Part shown: positions 28,433-41,859 of the stretch, one piece after another | Layout: the number at the start of each line of letters is the position of its first letter | How positions within the stretch are numbered: the stretch's first letter is position 1 | Program-made: the position numbers and the translations under genes | NCBI GenBank assembly: GCA_963576565.1 | Contig: OY755039.1 | Coordinates: 78,428,289 to 78,492,288 of the forward strand | DNA from: Aspidapion aeneum | Lineage: Eukaryota > Arthropoda > Insecta > Coleoptera > Brentidae | Length of the DNA stretch: 64,000 nt | Direction of reading: 5' to 3' | The notes under the pieces: generated by a model | What the model saw: the letters and a program-made list of their open reading frames with translations, nothing else | Databases searched by the model: none | What the model was told of the DNA's origin: nothing

Positions 28433-28982
28433 TGGAAAAAATAAATTTAGAAAAAAAACTTTTTGAAAACAAGCTTTTATAACATGGACTTAAAAGCATA
28501 AAATAATTTTTTGAGTGTTCTGGTATCATAATAATAAAAGCGATGGGCGTATTTAATATTAGGTAAATGCCTTTCCATGCGCATTTGGTGGATTGTCCAC
28601 AACCGATGATGGGCCGACTCTTCTTTTTTAATGTGACAAAATAAATCGACACACTTCCGGTCGCGGATGATCTACCTAATATGAAGCAGGCGTAATAATG
28701 TCCATCCATATCAGAAAAATGTAAGGGTAGTTTGAGTAGGGTTGGGGTGGGTTGGGTTGGGTTAAATTGTCTACCCTTACATTTCTCTGCTATAATTTAA
28801 TGAATTTGGATTTTCACTAAACTTCGAATTAACAAGGCTAAAACAAAAACGGTTAAATTTCCTTACGCCCATCGCTTTTATTATTATGATATCAGAACAC
28901 TCAAAAAATTATTTTATGCTTTTAAGTCCATGTTATAAAAGCTTGTTTTCAAAAAGTTTTTTTTTTCTAAATTTATTTGAAT
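28433..28982. repeat. Foldback, 115-bp arms with a nested hairpin
   Basis: Arms 28433-28545 and 28864-28982 match with few differences (AAAAATTATTTTATGCTTTT and inverse). In the loop AATGTAAGGGTAG...CTACCCTTACATT (28718-28783) forms a smaller hairpin around a short GGGTTGG run. Confidence 0.8.
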
Positions 28983-30381
28983 AAAAAACATATAGAGAAA
29001 AGACGTTATAAAATAATATGCAAAAAGTTAGTAGGTTTGAGAACTCTTAATCTAATGGCGTTTTAGAACTTGTTGTGTAATGTAATGAGTGTAAAAAATA
29101 TGTTATATACACAGCACCAGAAACTTCAGCAATAATTACATTTTTATAGCTTGTTTTCTCCTTGTTTTTAAGTTATCTTTAAGCATGTAGATTTAACAAA
29201 ACAAGTATTGCATGGTATGAGGTTGTTTTCTAGTAAATAATAACTTTATTATTTTTGTTCACGTTAGTTTAACACTGCTGTGATTTTTGTGCTATCTGGG
29301 AGCAGGCGGTAAAACCGATGAAGCTACTGTTGCATTTAGGTATTGATAATTAATTTAACTAAACAGAAAAAAATTTTGCTATGTATTACAAGGTTTGTTG
29401 CAAAAAGGTTTTCATATCAAACGTTGAATGCCGCGTCCTGATATTTTTTATGGTTTAAAAGTTAGTTAGCAGAGGAGAGTGGGGATAATTCGGCAGTTTT
29501 TTTAAACTAACCCTACATTTTTTAAACCACTTTAGGTCATATACGTAATATTCCAATACTCCCGGTTGCCTATTTACGCAATGAGTGGCTTTTGATTGTC
29601 ACAATAAGAGATGAGAATACGAAAATTGCATAAGTGTGTCCTTTACACTGACCTGAAAATGGCCAGCCCTCCAAAGTCCATCAACACGCCTCTACAAATC
29701 AGAGCCGTAACTAGGCTATAAGATACGAGGCGCTTATTTCGATATTGGCCTTCAAGAGGCGCAAAACTTAAAGAATAGTTTTTTAATTATAATGTTTTAA
29801 AAATTCCATAAATTATGGTTTATAGAATTAAATTTATTGTAATTATTAGATTCTAAATTTTATATTACGCTACAGATATACTCTTGTCTTCAAAATGGTG
29901 CTGTATTAGTTTACATTATAAGTGCTAAAACTCAAACAATTAATTTTACGATTTCCTATATGACCTATAATAACAGTGTAAAAAATTCTACCTTTCACAC
30001 CAAACTTAAAACAGTTGCCAAAGCAGGTATTTTTTGCATGCGAGCAGAAAATAATAAAATACGTACGCATTTGCAAATGGCCGAATAACGCGTTAGTTGT
30101 TAGTGGTTTACCCAGCAATCAATTGCAGAAATGTTACTTTACGCACATTTTAGGTAGGTAGGTATATTATTTTTCTACAGGCGTGCAAAAAAACCACTGT
30201 TTCTGGTAAATATCTGCCTGAAAAATTAATAAATAGTATTGTTTTGTATCATTGTGCATTTTGCGTGCGGAAAGTTGCACTTTGCCGCACTAATTCGGAA
30301 AAAACCTTCCCGTAGCAACGAAGTTATAGTCATAAAAATCACTAAAAACACCAACTTAACAAAATTTAATACAAATAAATC
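28983..30381. other. Non-coding, no features recognised
   Basis: Short open frames (29906-30118, 30239-30457) have no recognised domain or splice context. Confidence 0.4.
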
Positions 30382-30512
30382 TCCCCTTCGATACACTAAG
30401 GGCGTAAGTCACATTCATTCCACACGTAGCTTGCGCCCTTATTGTACCAAACCATAAGGACGTCAGTTGCGTGTATAATGAATGGGACTTACGCCTTTAG
30501 TGTACCAAAGAG
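30382..30512. repeat. Hairpin, ~44-bp arms
   Basis: TACACTAAGGGCGTAAGTC...ATTCATT on the left is mirrored by AATGAAT...GACTTACGCCTTTAGTGTA on the right. Probably a small MITE. Confidence 0.65.
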
Positions 30513-33144
30513 GAGAAATATAATTTAAGGTTTTTTCCATATATATTACGTATTTGGTTTTTTCCTTAAGCCGATAGAAAAAATAGTGTACTTAGCACGC
30601 GCATAATGTGACTTATCCGCACTTGTTAGGTAATTACTACTACTAATTACCCGAAAAAGCGACGACACCAAAATTGGTTTTGGTAGTGTTTTAAGGGATA
30701 GGATTATTTTTATTTTGTTCCTATGGTGATTTAAAACAAGGCAACTGAAATTGATTTTTTCCTAAAAACCTCATTTTCTGCACGAGACTGCCTCGTTGAC
30801 GGCACGACGCGACCTAAGGAGTGCTATTAAGCAGTCATGTGTGAAAAATAACTTTCAGAAAACGTTATAAAGAATTGTTTTCTAGGAACGTAAGGAAGTT
30901 CAGATATAATTTTATTACAAGTGAATTGCATTTAGCTACTTCTACAAACGCATGTAAGTAAACTTTTTAAAAAAATAAACTTGTTTTGACATTACGGCGC
31001 ATAAAATAATTTTCGCACCAGAACGCAAAAATATTTTACACCAGTGCATCAAACTAAAATTTTTACACTGTTATCAATATGCAAAATCATCTTTTCGCAA
31101 AATTATTTAAACACATATTATATAGTTTCTCTTTATTTTATTAAAAATTATAGCAGACTTTTTGCAAACTACAACTATATTAATTAAATAATAAACTTTT
31201 TAATTATTGTATGTCAGTTACTCCCTAAAAACTAACTTCTTTTTTTTTAATTTCTTTTTACTAATGCGAAAAGTCGCACTTTTAAATCTAGAACGCGCGC
31301 AGAAAAGTGGAGTTTTCCACATGCTAGCCGAAAATAGTACATCTAACAAGTGCAAAAAATATCAGTTTGCCGCATATAATGGCAGATGGCTCAACGACGC
31401 CCTTAGATGATTTGGGCCAACAATCGAGTAAACCAAAATTTTTGTTTCGACTGACAGGTTTGCTTTTATCTTTTTGTCATGGTGTTGTTTTTTTTTCGTA
31501 CTAGTGCGGAATAGTGTTTCTTTCCTCAGAAACTATTTTTATAGTTTTCCTCGGGCATGATGAGAGCCGGTACTGGCTCTGAAGTCGACATAAGAGCGCA
31601 ATGCACAGTGGTTTATTCAAACATTTTCAATTGGGATTGGTATAGCCACAAATGCCGTTACCTACTATTAATATTTTAAATCACAGAACATTCAAGTTTT
31701 AAAAGGTAAAGTGCTATTGTGAGATATCAATATGGTAAAGCGGTATTTTACTTGTTCAGCCAAAAGAGGCCCAAAAATCACTTGCACATGTAAGTGTTGA
31801 TAGTTTAGTTAGTTACACCATTGTTTCAGTGTAAATAGGTGTTAAAGGCAAAGGATAAAAATATAATTAAAGCATTTGTGCATCCAGAAGGGGGGCTCGA
31901 GATCCGGCCACCTCCAAATCTAAGGATTTTTAGATATTTTCCACATATTTCATAAATTAAGAAAATAATACAGCACAAAATACGGCATCATGGGCTCTCG
32001 CCCTACACCCCAAGACATATTCCTGGGTGCGCCACTAATTAAAGCAAACTAAAAAATCAAAATGGAAATATTATTTTTAGGTTTTCAAGAGCTCCTATTC
32101 GAACAGCTTGGATACGTTTTTGTGGTTTAAATGAAACAACTGATGACGTAAAATTTTATGTTGACTTTGCGGTTGACATAGTAACGGGAGCTAACAGTCT
32201 AAATTGATAGGAAAATCAAGTGACATGCAATGTGTCAAGCAAAATTCTATTGTTGATATATTTGACGTTTACAAAAAGCTACGAAGATCGCTCAATTATT
32301 TTAAAAAATGCAATTTTTCTAGTAATTACTGAAACGCTAAAATATTAAAAAAAAAACACATTAAATAAAATAAAAAAACGTCTATTTTTGAGTAGTATTT
32401 TGTCCAGAAAACATTAAAATATTTAAAAATAGCGTTTTAAAAAGGACAATTCCACGAATCAAAAATCGTGCGGGAATGGAATTTGCTGGTTTCGGTGTGC
32501 GACATTAAAATTTTAGCACGCTACTGAGTGCGAGAAGTAAATACTTCTCGCACGAAAGTAGAAAAAACTTTTAGAAATCGAATAAGGCATTATCATTTTA
32601 AAAATAATAATTTTTTCCAACCATTTTTTTTTTTAATTTTTATGCTAAGCAACTATTTTCTGTTAATGGAATACACGTGTAATAAATAAACACTTAGCTT
32701 AATTTTAAACCATTTAAATAAGAAAGCCAAAATTATATTCATTAGAACGATATAAGAAGTGAAACCATAATAAGTTTGGGACAGTCACGTGATATGTGCT
32801 TAGTTTTGAATATAACTTTTTTGTGACTAGTTTATTTATTACTCTATCTGTCTCATTTTTTTAATCTCAGAAATCTCACCATGGCTTTAGTAGGCTGAAA
32901 TAAGCTTTCAATGCCAAGTGAGAAGCACAAACAAACCACGTCTCTGCCGTAATCTGCCACAAACCTAGATCGGTTTCAGTCTTTTCAATCAAACTGTTTT
33001 TCACTTAAGGCATGCGCAGACACATTATTTGTAACGATAAGCATAGGCAATCCATGTGAAAGATAGATTCGTGCACACTCGATATTTCTTTTCTATAAAC
33101 TTTTAAAAAAATTTTGAAAACAGTAATACACACAAATATGGATT
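30513..33144. other. Non-coding, one hAT-like MITE fragment
   Basis: At about 31885-32037 a G-rich fragment (CTAAGGATTTTTAGATATTT ... GACATATTCCTGGGTGCGCC) resembles the hAT-like elements at 2475, 13819 and 63003. No gene recognised in the rest. Confidence 0.45.
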
Positions 33145-33402
33145 ATTGGGTAAAAAGTGGCGCTATTCCGAGCCCAAAGACTTCAAATATCAAGCAATAA
33201 ATAAATTATTTTTAATAAAAGCAGTTTTTAGTTTTTGTTTAATATTTTGAAAACCCTTGTAGATATTTTAAGTTTTAATACAGCACCTGATTGGGCTCGG
33301 AATATCGTCACTTTTTTACATTTAACCAGAATTGTATGTCTTATCATTTCCAAAATCCTCATAAGACCCTTATAGTTAATTTTATCTGGGACTCTCTGTA
33401 TA
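33145..33402. mobile_element. MITE derived from the DD41D transposon family
   Basis: Its right side (ATACAGCACCTGATTGGGCT ... TTATCTGGGACTCTCTGTA) matches the right terminus of the 3288-5555 element. The left side has the inverse subterminal word GCGCTATTCCGAGCCCAA but lacks the outermost end. No transposase. Confidence 0.65.
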
Positions 33403-35274
33403 GTAAGTACTTTTTGAATCTTATTTATATATAAAAATAATACCACCCGCCACTCAATGAATTATATACGAAGTAACTGGAACGGCCACGGCTATACATT
33501 ACATATATGGGACACTTATGCAAAAATTTGAGTTTTTGTAGATTGAGAACATACAATGAATGCTAAGCATTGCAACCTTTCTCTCTCTAGTTCTAATTAC
33601 CTGTGGTATTTTGTGAAAATACTTCAAGGAGATTGTCAATTGTGATTTGTCATTAAAGTGTTTGTGAATGTTTTTATATTTTTGAAATTGTTTTTGTTGA
33701 ACAAAAATAAAAAATGAGAACACCATGCGTTGCTTGAAAAAACGAGTTTTATATGAGTGAACAGCCGGTTTCCTTTTTGAAGTAAGTAGCTTTGATTATT
33801 TAAAAAAACTTTTTTAGTACCTAATCCCAGTAAATATTTAATTATATATTAAAAATCAAACGTCCGCGAACTTTCAAAATCACAGAATATCATCGGAGAG
33901 TAAAAGTAAAAAAGGAAAGGTGGCACCTCCTGCGCAGCGTGCTCTCTCCACAAAATTTATCAATATTTTTGCCTCACTTGCATATATGTAAAGGCCTACC
34001 CAGTTATATATATAGAGATCATTGCTCAATTTAGTGCTCATTTTAGCCTATTAACCTCCCCATCATTTTTGACGTTGGTCAAAGCTGTCACATTATTTAT
34101 TTATCCAAAAGAAGATGTGAAACCTTCCAAAAAGGCGCCACAAATGAAATTGCCTTTTTTGAAAAAAAACTTGCTTGCGATTAAACTCTTTTCAAAAAAA
34201 AATCTCTATATCCTTATTTAAAGTTGTGGTAGTACGTATACATAGATAGGATTTTTGGCCACTGTGCGCCGATGTCAAGTGAGGAAGATATGCACCAGTA
34301 AAATAATATGTATGTGTTTGAAAATAACCAATCAGGACATTTTAGACTAAAGTCCGCAAGAAGGACACTTTTATGTACATTTGATATTGCCATTTCTTAA
34401 TGTTTGCATCATGAATTGGAAATTACTGTGGGTATCGGAATATTGCGTGTATGCTTTAGATTAATGAAATGTTAATCATATCAACATGGATTTAGGTTTA
34501 AGAAGATTTCAGTAGCGTAGCGTCAGCGATCCAATGAATTGAATTTATAAATGTATATATCAAAAAGTTTATACAGGGATTTTCGTCTATTAATAATGTA
34601 AACAACAAAGAAATTTAAGTAAACTACACAATTATTTGTCAGATGAGGGGGGGTTAACCCCTAAACCACCCAGGCAGGTAAATAGTTTTTATTGCTAGGG
34701 GGGTACTCCTATATAGAAAGTGCTGTTATTCAATGTAGTAGAGTAAATTTGTAAAATAAAGCTGCAAAAAGGGTATATTTTTTTATATTTGGCATAGTAG
34801 TACCTAAACCCAAAAGCTAAATTTTCATTCGAGGATCCCCGATTTTCCGGCCTCAGAATACAAGATGGCGGCTGCCAAAGTTAAGAAAAAAAAATGATTT
34901 CCTTGATAAATTTACTTTAAGTGGGACCTACTCAATTTAAAAATGTAAGAAAAAATTACACCTGTCACTGCAAAACAAAATGGCGGCTATATTTTAAAAA
35001 AATAGTTTTTCTTCGATTTTCTGTATTTTTTGTGCGATATTTACTATTAATACTTCATATTAAAGCTACTGACTAGCTCTTTAAACGTGCTTAAAAGAAA
35101 TGATAAGTTTCTCAGCCGACACAAAGATGGCGCTTAATTTGTCAAACAAGACATCTCGTTAAACAAAACATAGATATTTTAAAAATGTCAAAAAAGTTGA
35201 CATATGTCATGTACCGGGTGATTTGATTGAATTGACCATATTTTACTTAATAGCTATCTCCGTTAATATTGATT

Positions 35275-35706
35275 AAAATATCTATGTTTTGTTTAACGAG
35301 ATGTCTTGTTTATCCAGTTTTTTATGTTAAATTTCGACAAAATAAACAAAATTGTTTTTTTTTAACTTTTTCGGCCGCATCTTTAAAAAATAAATAAATT
35401 ATATTTTTTTTCTACATTATAATTTAAAACTAATTAAGGGTAATATAAAACTCCATATCTTGTTGAAAAAAATTACCAAACCAAGAAGATACTGTTGTTT
35501 TTATATTTTAAACGCCGCCATCTTGATTAATAATAGACATGTGTCATTTATTATGAAATATTTAAAATTGGCGACCCCTATTTAGTATAAATCGATATAT
35601 TACACGGTAATACTAGTTGTGTCAAACAAGAACAAAAAAATAACTTTTTTATTTGAACTACGGCCGTCATCTTAAAATTTTAAATGTCAGATGGTAACTT
35701 ATTAAA
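35275..35706. repeat. Direct duplicate block, copy 1
   Basis: Nearly identical to 36263-36692, including the distinctive CGGCCGCAT and ACGCCGCCATCTTGA words. The high identity points to a recent duplication or conversion. Confidence 0.85.
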
Positions 35707-36262
35707 TCATCAGAATCTGATGTCAAAAATGACATATGTCATACACTTGTCAAACTATTGACATATGGTTTATTCCTTTAAATAAAACACCCTGTATAAA
35801 TTTTTTTAAATTGATAGAGCTCCTTTTTCTGATTTCAAAAATATATAATATGTTGACATTTAGTCCAGCCGTTGTTGAAATATCTGCATTTAAAAAATTA
35901 TATTCATTAACAAAATGGCAACATCCTTATTGTTTATTTAGGTTATTAAAAAGCAAATATTTCGGCTAGACAAATGTCAACATATTATATATTTTTGAAA
36001 TCAGAAAAATGAGCCTTATTAATTAAAAAAATTATATACAGGGTATTTTATTAAAAAAATAAACCATATGTCAAAATTTTGACAAGTGTATGAAATATGT
36101 CATTTTTGACATCAGATTCTGATAATCTAGGAAAAATTATTTAACTTTGCTTATATAAACGCTACTGTTAGATCAATATTACCGGAGATAGCTATTAAGT
36201 AAAATATGGTCAATTCAATCAAATCACCCGGTACGTGACATATGTCAACTTTTTTGACATTT

Positions 36263-36692
36263 TTAAAATATCTATGTTTTGTTTAACGAGATGTCTTGTT
36301 TATCCAGTTTTTTATGTTAAATTTCGACAAAATAAACAAAAATGTTTTTTTTTTACTTTTTCGGCCGCATGTTTAAAAAATAAATAAATTATATTTTTTT
36401 TGTACATTATAATTTAAAACTAATTAAGGGTAATATAAAACTCCATATCTTGTTGAAAAAAATTACCAAACCAAGAAGATACTGTTGTTTTTATATTTTA
36501 AACGCCGCCATCTTGAATAATAATAGTGTCATTTATTATGAAATATTTAAAATTGGCGACCCCTATTTAGTATAAATCGATATATTACACGGTAATACTA
36601 GTTGTGTCAAACAAGAACAAAAAAATAACTTTTTTATTTGAACTACGGCCGTCATCTTAAAATTTTAAATGTCAGATGGTAACTTATTATAA
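36263..36692. repeat. Direct duplicate block, copy 2
   Basis: Matches 35275-35706 with a few substitutions and a small deletion near 36526. Confidence 0.85.
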
Positions 36693-37972
36693 ATTTTTAC
36701 AAAACTTGGCTTACTATTGATAAAATCCAAAAAAATGTTTTGTCAAAATTTAATTTGGTCTACAGGTTATAAAGTTCTCTTTTATTTTTAACATATTAAG
36801 CGCCATCTTTGTGTCGGCTAGGAACCTTATAATTTTTTTTCGGTGGGTTTAAAGAGCTGATCAGTGGCTTTAATATGAGGTATTAAACCAGGGCTATCAA
36901 AATGAACGGGCCACGATCCTCCACTTTGTTGACGTCACATCCGGGGCTGATTTTTTTTTGATGGTCACGTAACACACGACACAGCTGATTGTCTTTAAAA
37001 TATTGAAGTTGGAATGACGGTTCATGAATATTTGATTTTTTTTTAAATAAAGCCGTTTTTGAGATTGTTTTTACTTTATTCTGGCAGGGCAATTTTTTTT
37101 AAATGTATAGTAATCCCTAATTTTTCATAGCCGCTTCATTAGCTCACACAAAAATTAAGTTTAAAGCAGAAGCGAATGTGACAATCACAGATGACAAAGT
37201 CAAATACATGTCAAATATAACAGTTGGGATGTGGTACATGGCGGGTAATTTGAATTCAAATTAACGAAGGCTAAATCTTGAAGATTTTAACCTTTTAATC
37301 AAGTTGCTTCCTTACAAACCTTTGGTGGAATATCGGGATGGTGTCTGAGAATATTTCACTGAAATTTTGCGGAAATCTGTAGTGCCATTTTAAAAATATC
37401 ATAAAAAAACGTCTGACCTCCCATAAGACCCAATGTAAAATTCAGCCCCGGGAGAACAGATTTTTTCAGGGTCGTGGCCTCTATTTTTGTGTTGGCCTTG
37501 ATTAAACCTAAATATCGCGCAAAAATTAAAGAAAATATCGAAAAAAAAACATTTTTTTAAAATATAGCCGCCATTTTGTTTTAAAGTGACAGGTGTAATT
37601 TTTTTTACATTCTTGAATTAAATGGGTACCACTTAAAGTAAATTTATCAAAATTAATTTAATTTCTCTTAAAAAAGGGAATTCATTTTTTTTCTTAACTT
37701 TGGCAGCCGCCATTTTGGATTCTGATGCCAAATATAAAAAATTATACCCTTTTTGCAGCTTGTTCTTGAAATACCCAGAAATTTACTCTACTAATGATGG
37801 CCCATGAGGCTTTGTAGTAGAAATGCAAGCAATTAGGTCTGTTCACAATTTTTTTTTATAAAATAATTTTTTAGAAATACTGCAACAACTCTTAGGCATT
37901 GAGAGATAATATAATATGGTATTATTGAAAATTTTGCAGCGAAATCTAGAATACAGGAAGAATTTGAACCAG

Positions 37973-38570
37973 GACGTTTATTTTTAACTGCTTGTGAGGT
38001 GAGGTGAGCGAAAAGTTCACTTTCACGGGTGCTCTTTGAATACTTTCACCACAGGTCGTTTATTCTTGACTGTCCGTGATGTGTAGTAAGGTGAGGGCTC
38101 ACCAAACCTTAAGACGCTATTCTTGACTTGACTTAAATTCACCACCTTTTTCCACGGGGAAATAAATCCACGGGAATTGTTATGGTGTTTATAACCTTAA
38201 TTTGCCTGTCGCATGTCGGTTTTGTTTTAGCGAGCTTTTTCTAAAGTGTGGAGGTCATTAACATTAATTTTTTACCCATTTTTATCAAAAAATTGAAATC
38301 ATCAAAACACTTCTCTCGAAAACAAAACTGACCAACAAAAGTAAGGTTAGATAGACTACCGCGGATTCATTTCTCCGTGGAAAAAGATGGTGAACTCAAG
38401 ATTACCGCTGGATTTAAGTTCACCGGTGATTTTAAGTCCACCCGTAAAGTAAACCATTTTGCTCACCTCACCTCACGGGCAGTCAAGAATAAACGTCCAG
38501 GTTACCCATGGGTGATCCGTGCTTTCACCACCTTTTTGCACGTCACAGGCCGTCAAGAATAAACGTCCTG
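37973..38570. mobile_element. Foldback element with AGGACGTTTATTCTTGAC ends
   Basis: The terminal word AGGACGTTTATT(T/C)TT appears at both ends in inverse orientation, and again internally near 38057 and 38475, with GAGGTGAGGTGAGC repeats beside it. Non-coding. Confidence 0.65.
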
Positions 38571-39421
38571 TGATAAATCTACCACCCGGCCAATTCATCC
38601 CCATTCTCCCATACCTTTAGATAATACATAATATTTTTTAGTTAGTATTTGAACACTAAATGGGTACTTAGTGGACACCACAAATTGATTTAAATTTTAA
38701 TAATTTTATAAACCATTGGTATACTTTATGGTTCTTTTTGGAAGAAACATTAATAGCAATTTATTTACTAATTTTAAGTATTTTTTTACCTATTTATAAT
38801 ATTAGCTATGTTATTGGTTTATTTGTCTGTTTTTATCTAAAACCCAATATTGTAACAAAAGTATATATTTTTTAATGTGACGTAAGGGTGATATGATGTA
38901 GTGGAATGAGATTTTTATTGACTATGAAAACTAATCAATACAGACAAAATACATATAAATAAAAATATTTTTTTTTCGGTTTTTTATTCCTTTTTCCCTA
39001 GTTTTAGCATTCAATTTTTTAAAACTTCAAACCTATTTATTTTTTATCTATTTTATTTAACACGTTGGCTACCAAGCACGATTTTCGCATCCTGGTCCAG
39101 GGTCCCATACGAATCACCGGTGACTCGTACAGTACAGTTCACTTCTGTACTTTATGTATCACCGGTGATAACGAACACATGTCATTTTAGATGCTTGTAA
39201 AAAACGCCGATTATAAATATTGAAGGAGGTACCTAATTCTTCGGTCCATTAAAAAAAAACTTCATATGAACATTTGTCCTAATGGTCTTAACTTTTGAGG
39301 TACAGGATGTTTAAAGATTTTTATAAAAATCTCCCTTGTAGAAATTTTTGTAAAATTTGGTATAGTATCATAGGAATATGTATGTGTGACATATTTTAAA
39401 GAAATAGAGACACGACAAACC
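38571..39421. other. Non-coding; two ATCACCGGTGA palindromes
   Basis: AATCACCGGTGACTCG (about 39112) and TATCACCGGTGATAAC (about 39158). Nothing else recognised. Confidence 0.4.
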
Positions 39422-39627
39422 CAAGGTCTTTATACTTTTACACAGGTTATCTACATAATTTGAAATGTCATTGACCCTGAGAGGCCAACTGTAATCCTGT
39501 TTAAAAAATCTACGTCACTGGCTGCCTTAAACGATTTGTTTTATGTAACAGCTACAGTCGTCTAGTTAAATACACATGACTGGTTAAATTCTGTAGGCAA
39601 CCTGTATAAAAGTATAAAGACCTTGCG
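39422..39627. mobile_element. Small MITE, ~205 bp
   Basis: Terminal repeats AAGGTCTTTATACTTTTACA and its inverse, about 24 bp with one or two mismatches. It lies about 20 bp left of the P-like element. Confidence 0.75.
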
Positions 39628-40031
39628 ACAAACCAATCAAAATCACTCCAACTCCAAGGACTGTACACAGAGAACAGGATGGTCCACTTCGCGAAATCTG
39701 TCAGACGGTTTTTAATACGTCACAAAATACTCAACGACATAACCTCACTTTTTCGTAAAATATAAACAAAAACTAATTTTAAAACGTTTTTTTTAAACCA
39801 TGTCTCGCTGTAATGTAGAAAGATAATAATAATATACAATTTTATGTAAAAATATCCTAGGTGTATCTTCTGCAGAAAATAGTTTACAGAACCAATCATC
39901 AATAAAATCAAATAAATTTTTTCATTGTCAAATATCAGCATTTGCTTAAAAAAACATGTTAATATTTGGAATATCATCTAGAATATTTTGTGAATAGTAT
40001 TTTACTCCCCATTAGAATACCTAAGCCTATG

Positions 40032-40388
40032 AGGGGTGATCAGCTGCCCGTAGTAGGTGTACAAAATTCATTTACAGGACTGTGCAGGACACTATATTGC
40101 CCGGCTTTTTGCTGTCTTAATCACTACAATATTCTACTTATCAATTTCTATTAGCAAATCTTCTTAAGATTTTATGGTTTTTAAGAAGCAAATAACTTAC
40201 CATTATCAGAAAGTAGCATTTGTATATTATTTTTCAGGTTTTTTTAATCAAAACTAGGAAAATTTTATAGGTAGATAGCGGCATTCTAGCTTAAGCAGTA
40301 TACATGCACACTGCAATCCACTACAGGACCAAAAATTTATTGCTAATTCCTGTAGAACAATGCATACATTTCATTCCACTTATCACCT
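40032..40388. mobile_element. MITE family F, copy 2 (interrupted)
   Basis: Left AGGGGTGATCAGCTGCCC, right CACTTATCACCT; about 200 bp of unrelated sequence interrupts it after GGACACTAT near 40095. Confidence 0.6.
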
Positions 40389-41859
40389 AGTAGTACCACC
40401 TAAAGTGAGGGGCTCATCAATATGTAAGGACCTATACAATATCTCGACACTTTTAATGACCACTCAGGACTGATAAGAATTAGGACCTGGCACAACCTTT
40501 AAGGACTAACAGGGTCAACAAAAATATGGTTTATTAAGTCCCTGTACAAAGTTTTTGCTATTGATCAGCAACAGGCCCAGAGGTATTTTTTGCACTTCAG
40601 AAATATTCACTTTCTGTCAGTAGCGGCTTGTGGTAGAACATGGCACATCAGTTGAATAGAAAAAACCAAGGACCATAAACTGACTGTCTTTGGTAAAAAC
40701 GAGATATTGTTGGTAAAAATGTTCAGTTATCATGTCATTTGTACAGTATGAAACCTCATTCCACATGACATGATAAATTAAATGTTTTGTCAATACATTA
40801 TACAGTTTTTTCTTTCAACTGATGTAGAGTGTTCTATAACATTGCTATGTTTAAAAGGTAATAACATGTGTACCTACTGAGGTGTGTATAGTGCTCAACT
40901 TCACCTAACTAGCAGCAGTACTAGCTTTTTGTCCCCTATTATTTTAGTAATTAAAATCTCACTTTTTGTCCTGTTGAAGCAATTTGTAGTTATCAGTATT
41001 TTAACCTATTGCTTCATCTAAATGTTACATATAGGTTTGATTTTATGAGGTATATGTTAGTGCCCCCAAAGATATCATCTCAGGATACATGTTTACATAT
41101 TTAAAGATAAAAAATAAAATGATTAAATAAAAGTTATTTTCCTATTTTAATTTCGACCAAATTTATTATATTTATTGATTTATAATACTAGAAATTATCT
41201 AAGTAGATAAAGTCTTTAGGCATCTGTATACATTTTTAGAATTTTTTTGTTATATCACTCATAATAGCAAAAAAATAACAAACCTGTATACAATATTAAG
41301 TGGGGTTATTGATTAGAAGCAATAAGGAATTTGTTACCATAAACATCAGGATAACAAATCCTGAATTTGATAAATGAAATGTAAGAAGAATGAACCATGG
41401 GGGCAAAAAATCTAGGACATGTAGGTATTTTACCTTTCTAAGAAATGTCCTAGTATTTTTTACCCAACTGCAAGACCTTTTTACTTCTCAGCATCATTTT
41501 GTTTTTATTAAGTGACATTAGCTTCTAAAGAATTGAAAAAAAATATAATAATATATTACATTTTAATAATATATATAAAAAATATAAATATATCTTTAAA
41601 AAAACTGTGCTAAAGCAAAATCTCCATTGTGCAAAAACTAAAATTGATAAAATTGACAAAACAAAAACTTAGAACATTATAAATAAATTATTGGGGAGGC
41701 AAAGAAAACAACTAAATTAAACTTAGAATAGATTCTGAAACTATTAAAGACACATACTAACAGTCGCAAACCAACTGAATACTCATTTTCGTACAATAGC
41801 AGACTCCGATACAAAAAATTCAACAATAACTCTATCAATTTGCACAAAACTAAAAAAAA

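Larger units (their letters stand above)
34735..37795. repeat. Nested palindrome, ~3 kb
   Basis: Outer arms: GAGTAAATTT...GCTGCAAAAAGGGTATA (near 34740) mirrored at 37740-37795, and AAGATGGCGGCTGCCAAAGTT (34861) mirrored at 37700. Next level: GACACAAAGATGGCGCTTAA (35119) mirrored at 36796. Inner level: 35180-35265 mirrored at 36183-36270, and 35710-35885 mirrored at 35965-36130. A 430-bp block is present twice in direct orientation (35275-35706, 36263-36692). Successive insertions of inverted-repeat elements into one another explain this best. No coding sequence. Confidence 0.75.

Noticed and set aside
28740..28765. GGGTTGGGTTGGGTT resembling a telomere-like repeat of some insects.
   Set aside because: Only about three units inside a hairpin loop, so it is not a telomeric tract.
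31729..32230. A short ATG frame (MVKRYFTCSAKRGPKITC) and a nearby frame (FSRAPIRTAWIRFCGLNE) looked like a split THAP-type gene.
   Set aside because: No splice pairing between them keeps a common frame, zinc ligands are not in order, and there are stops nearby.
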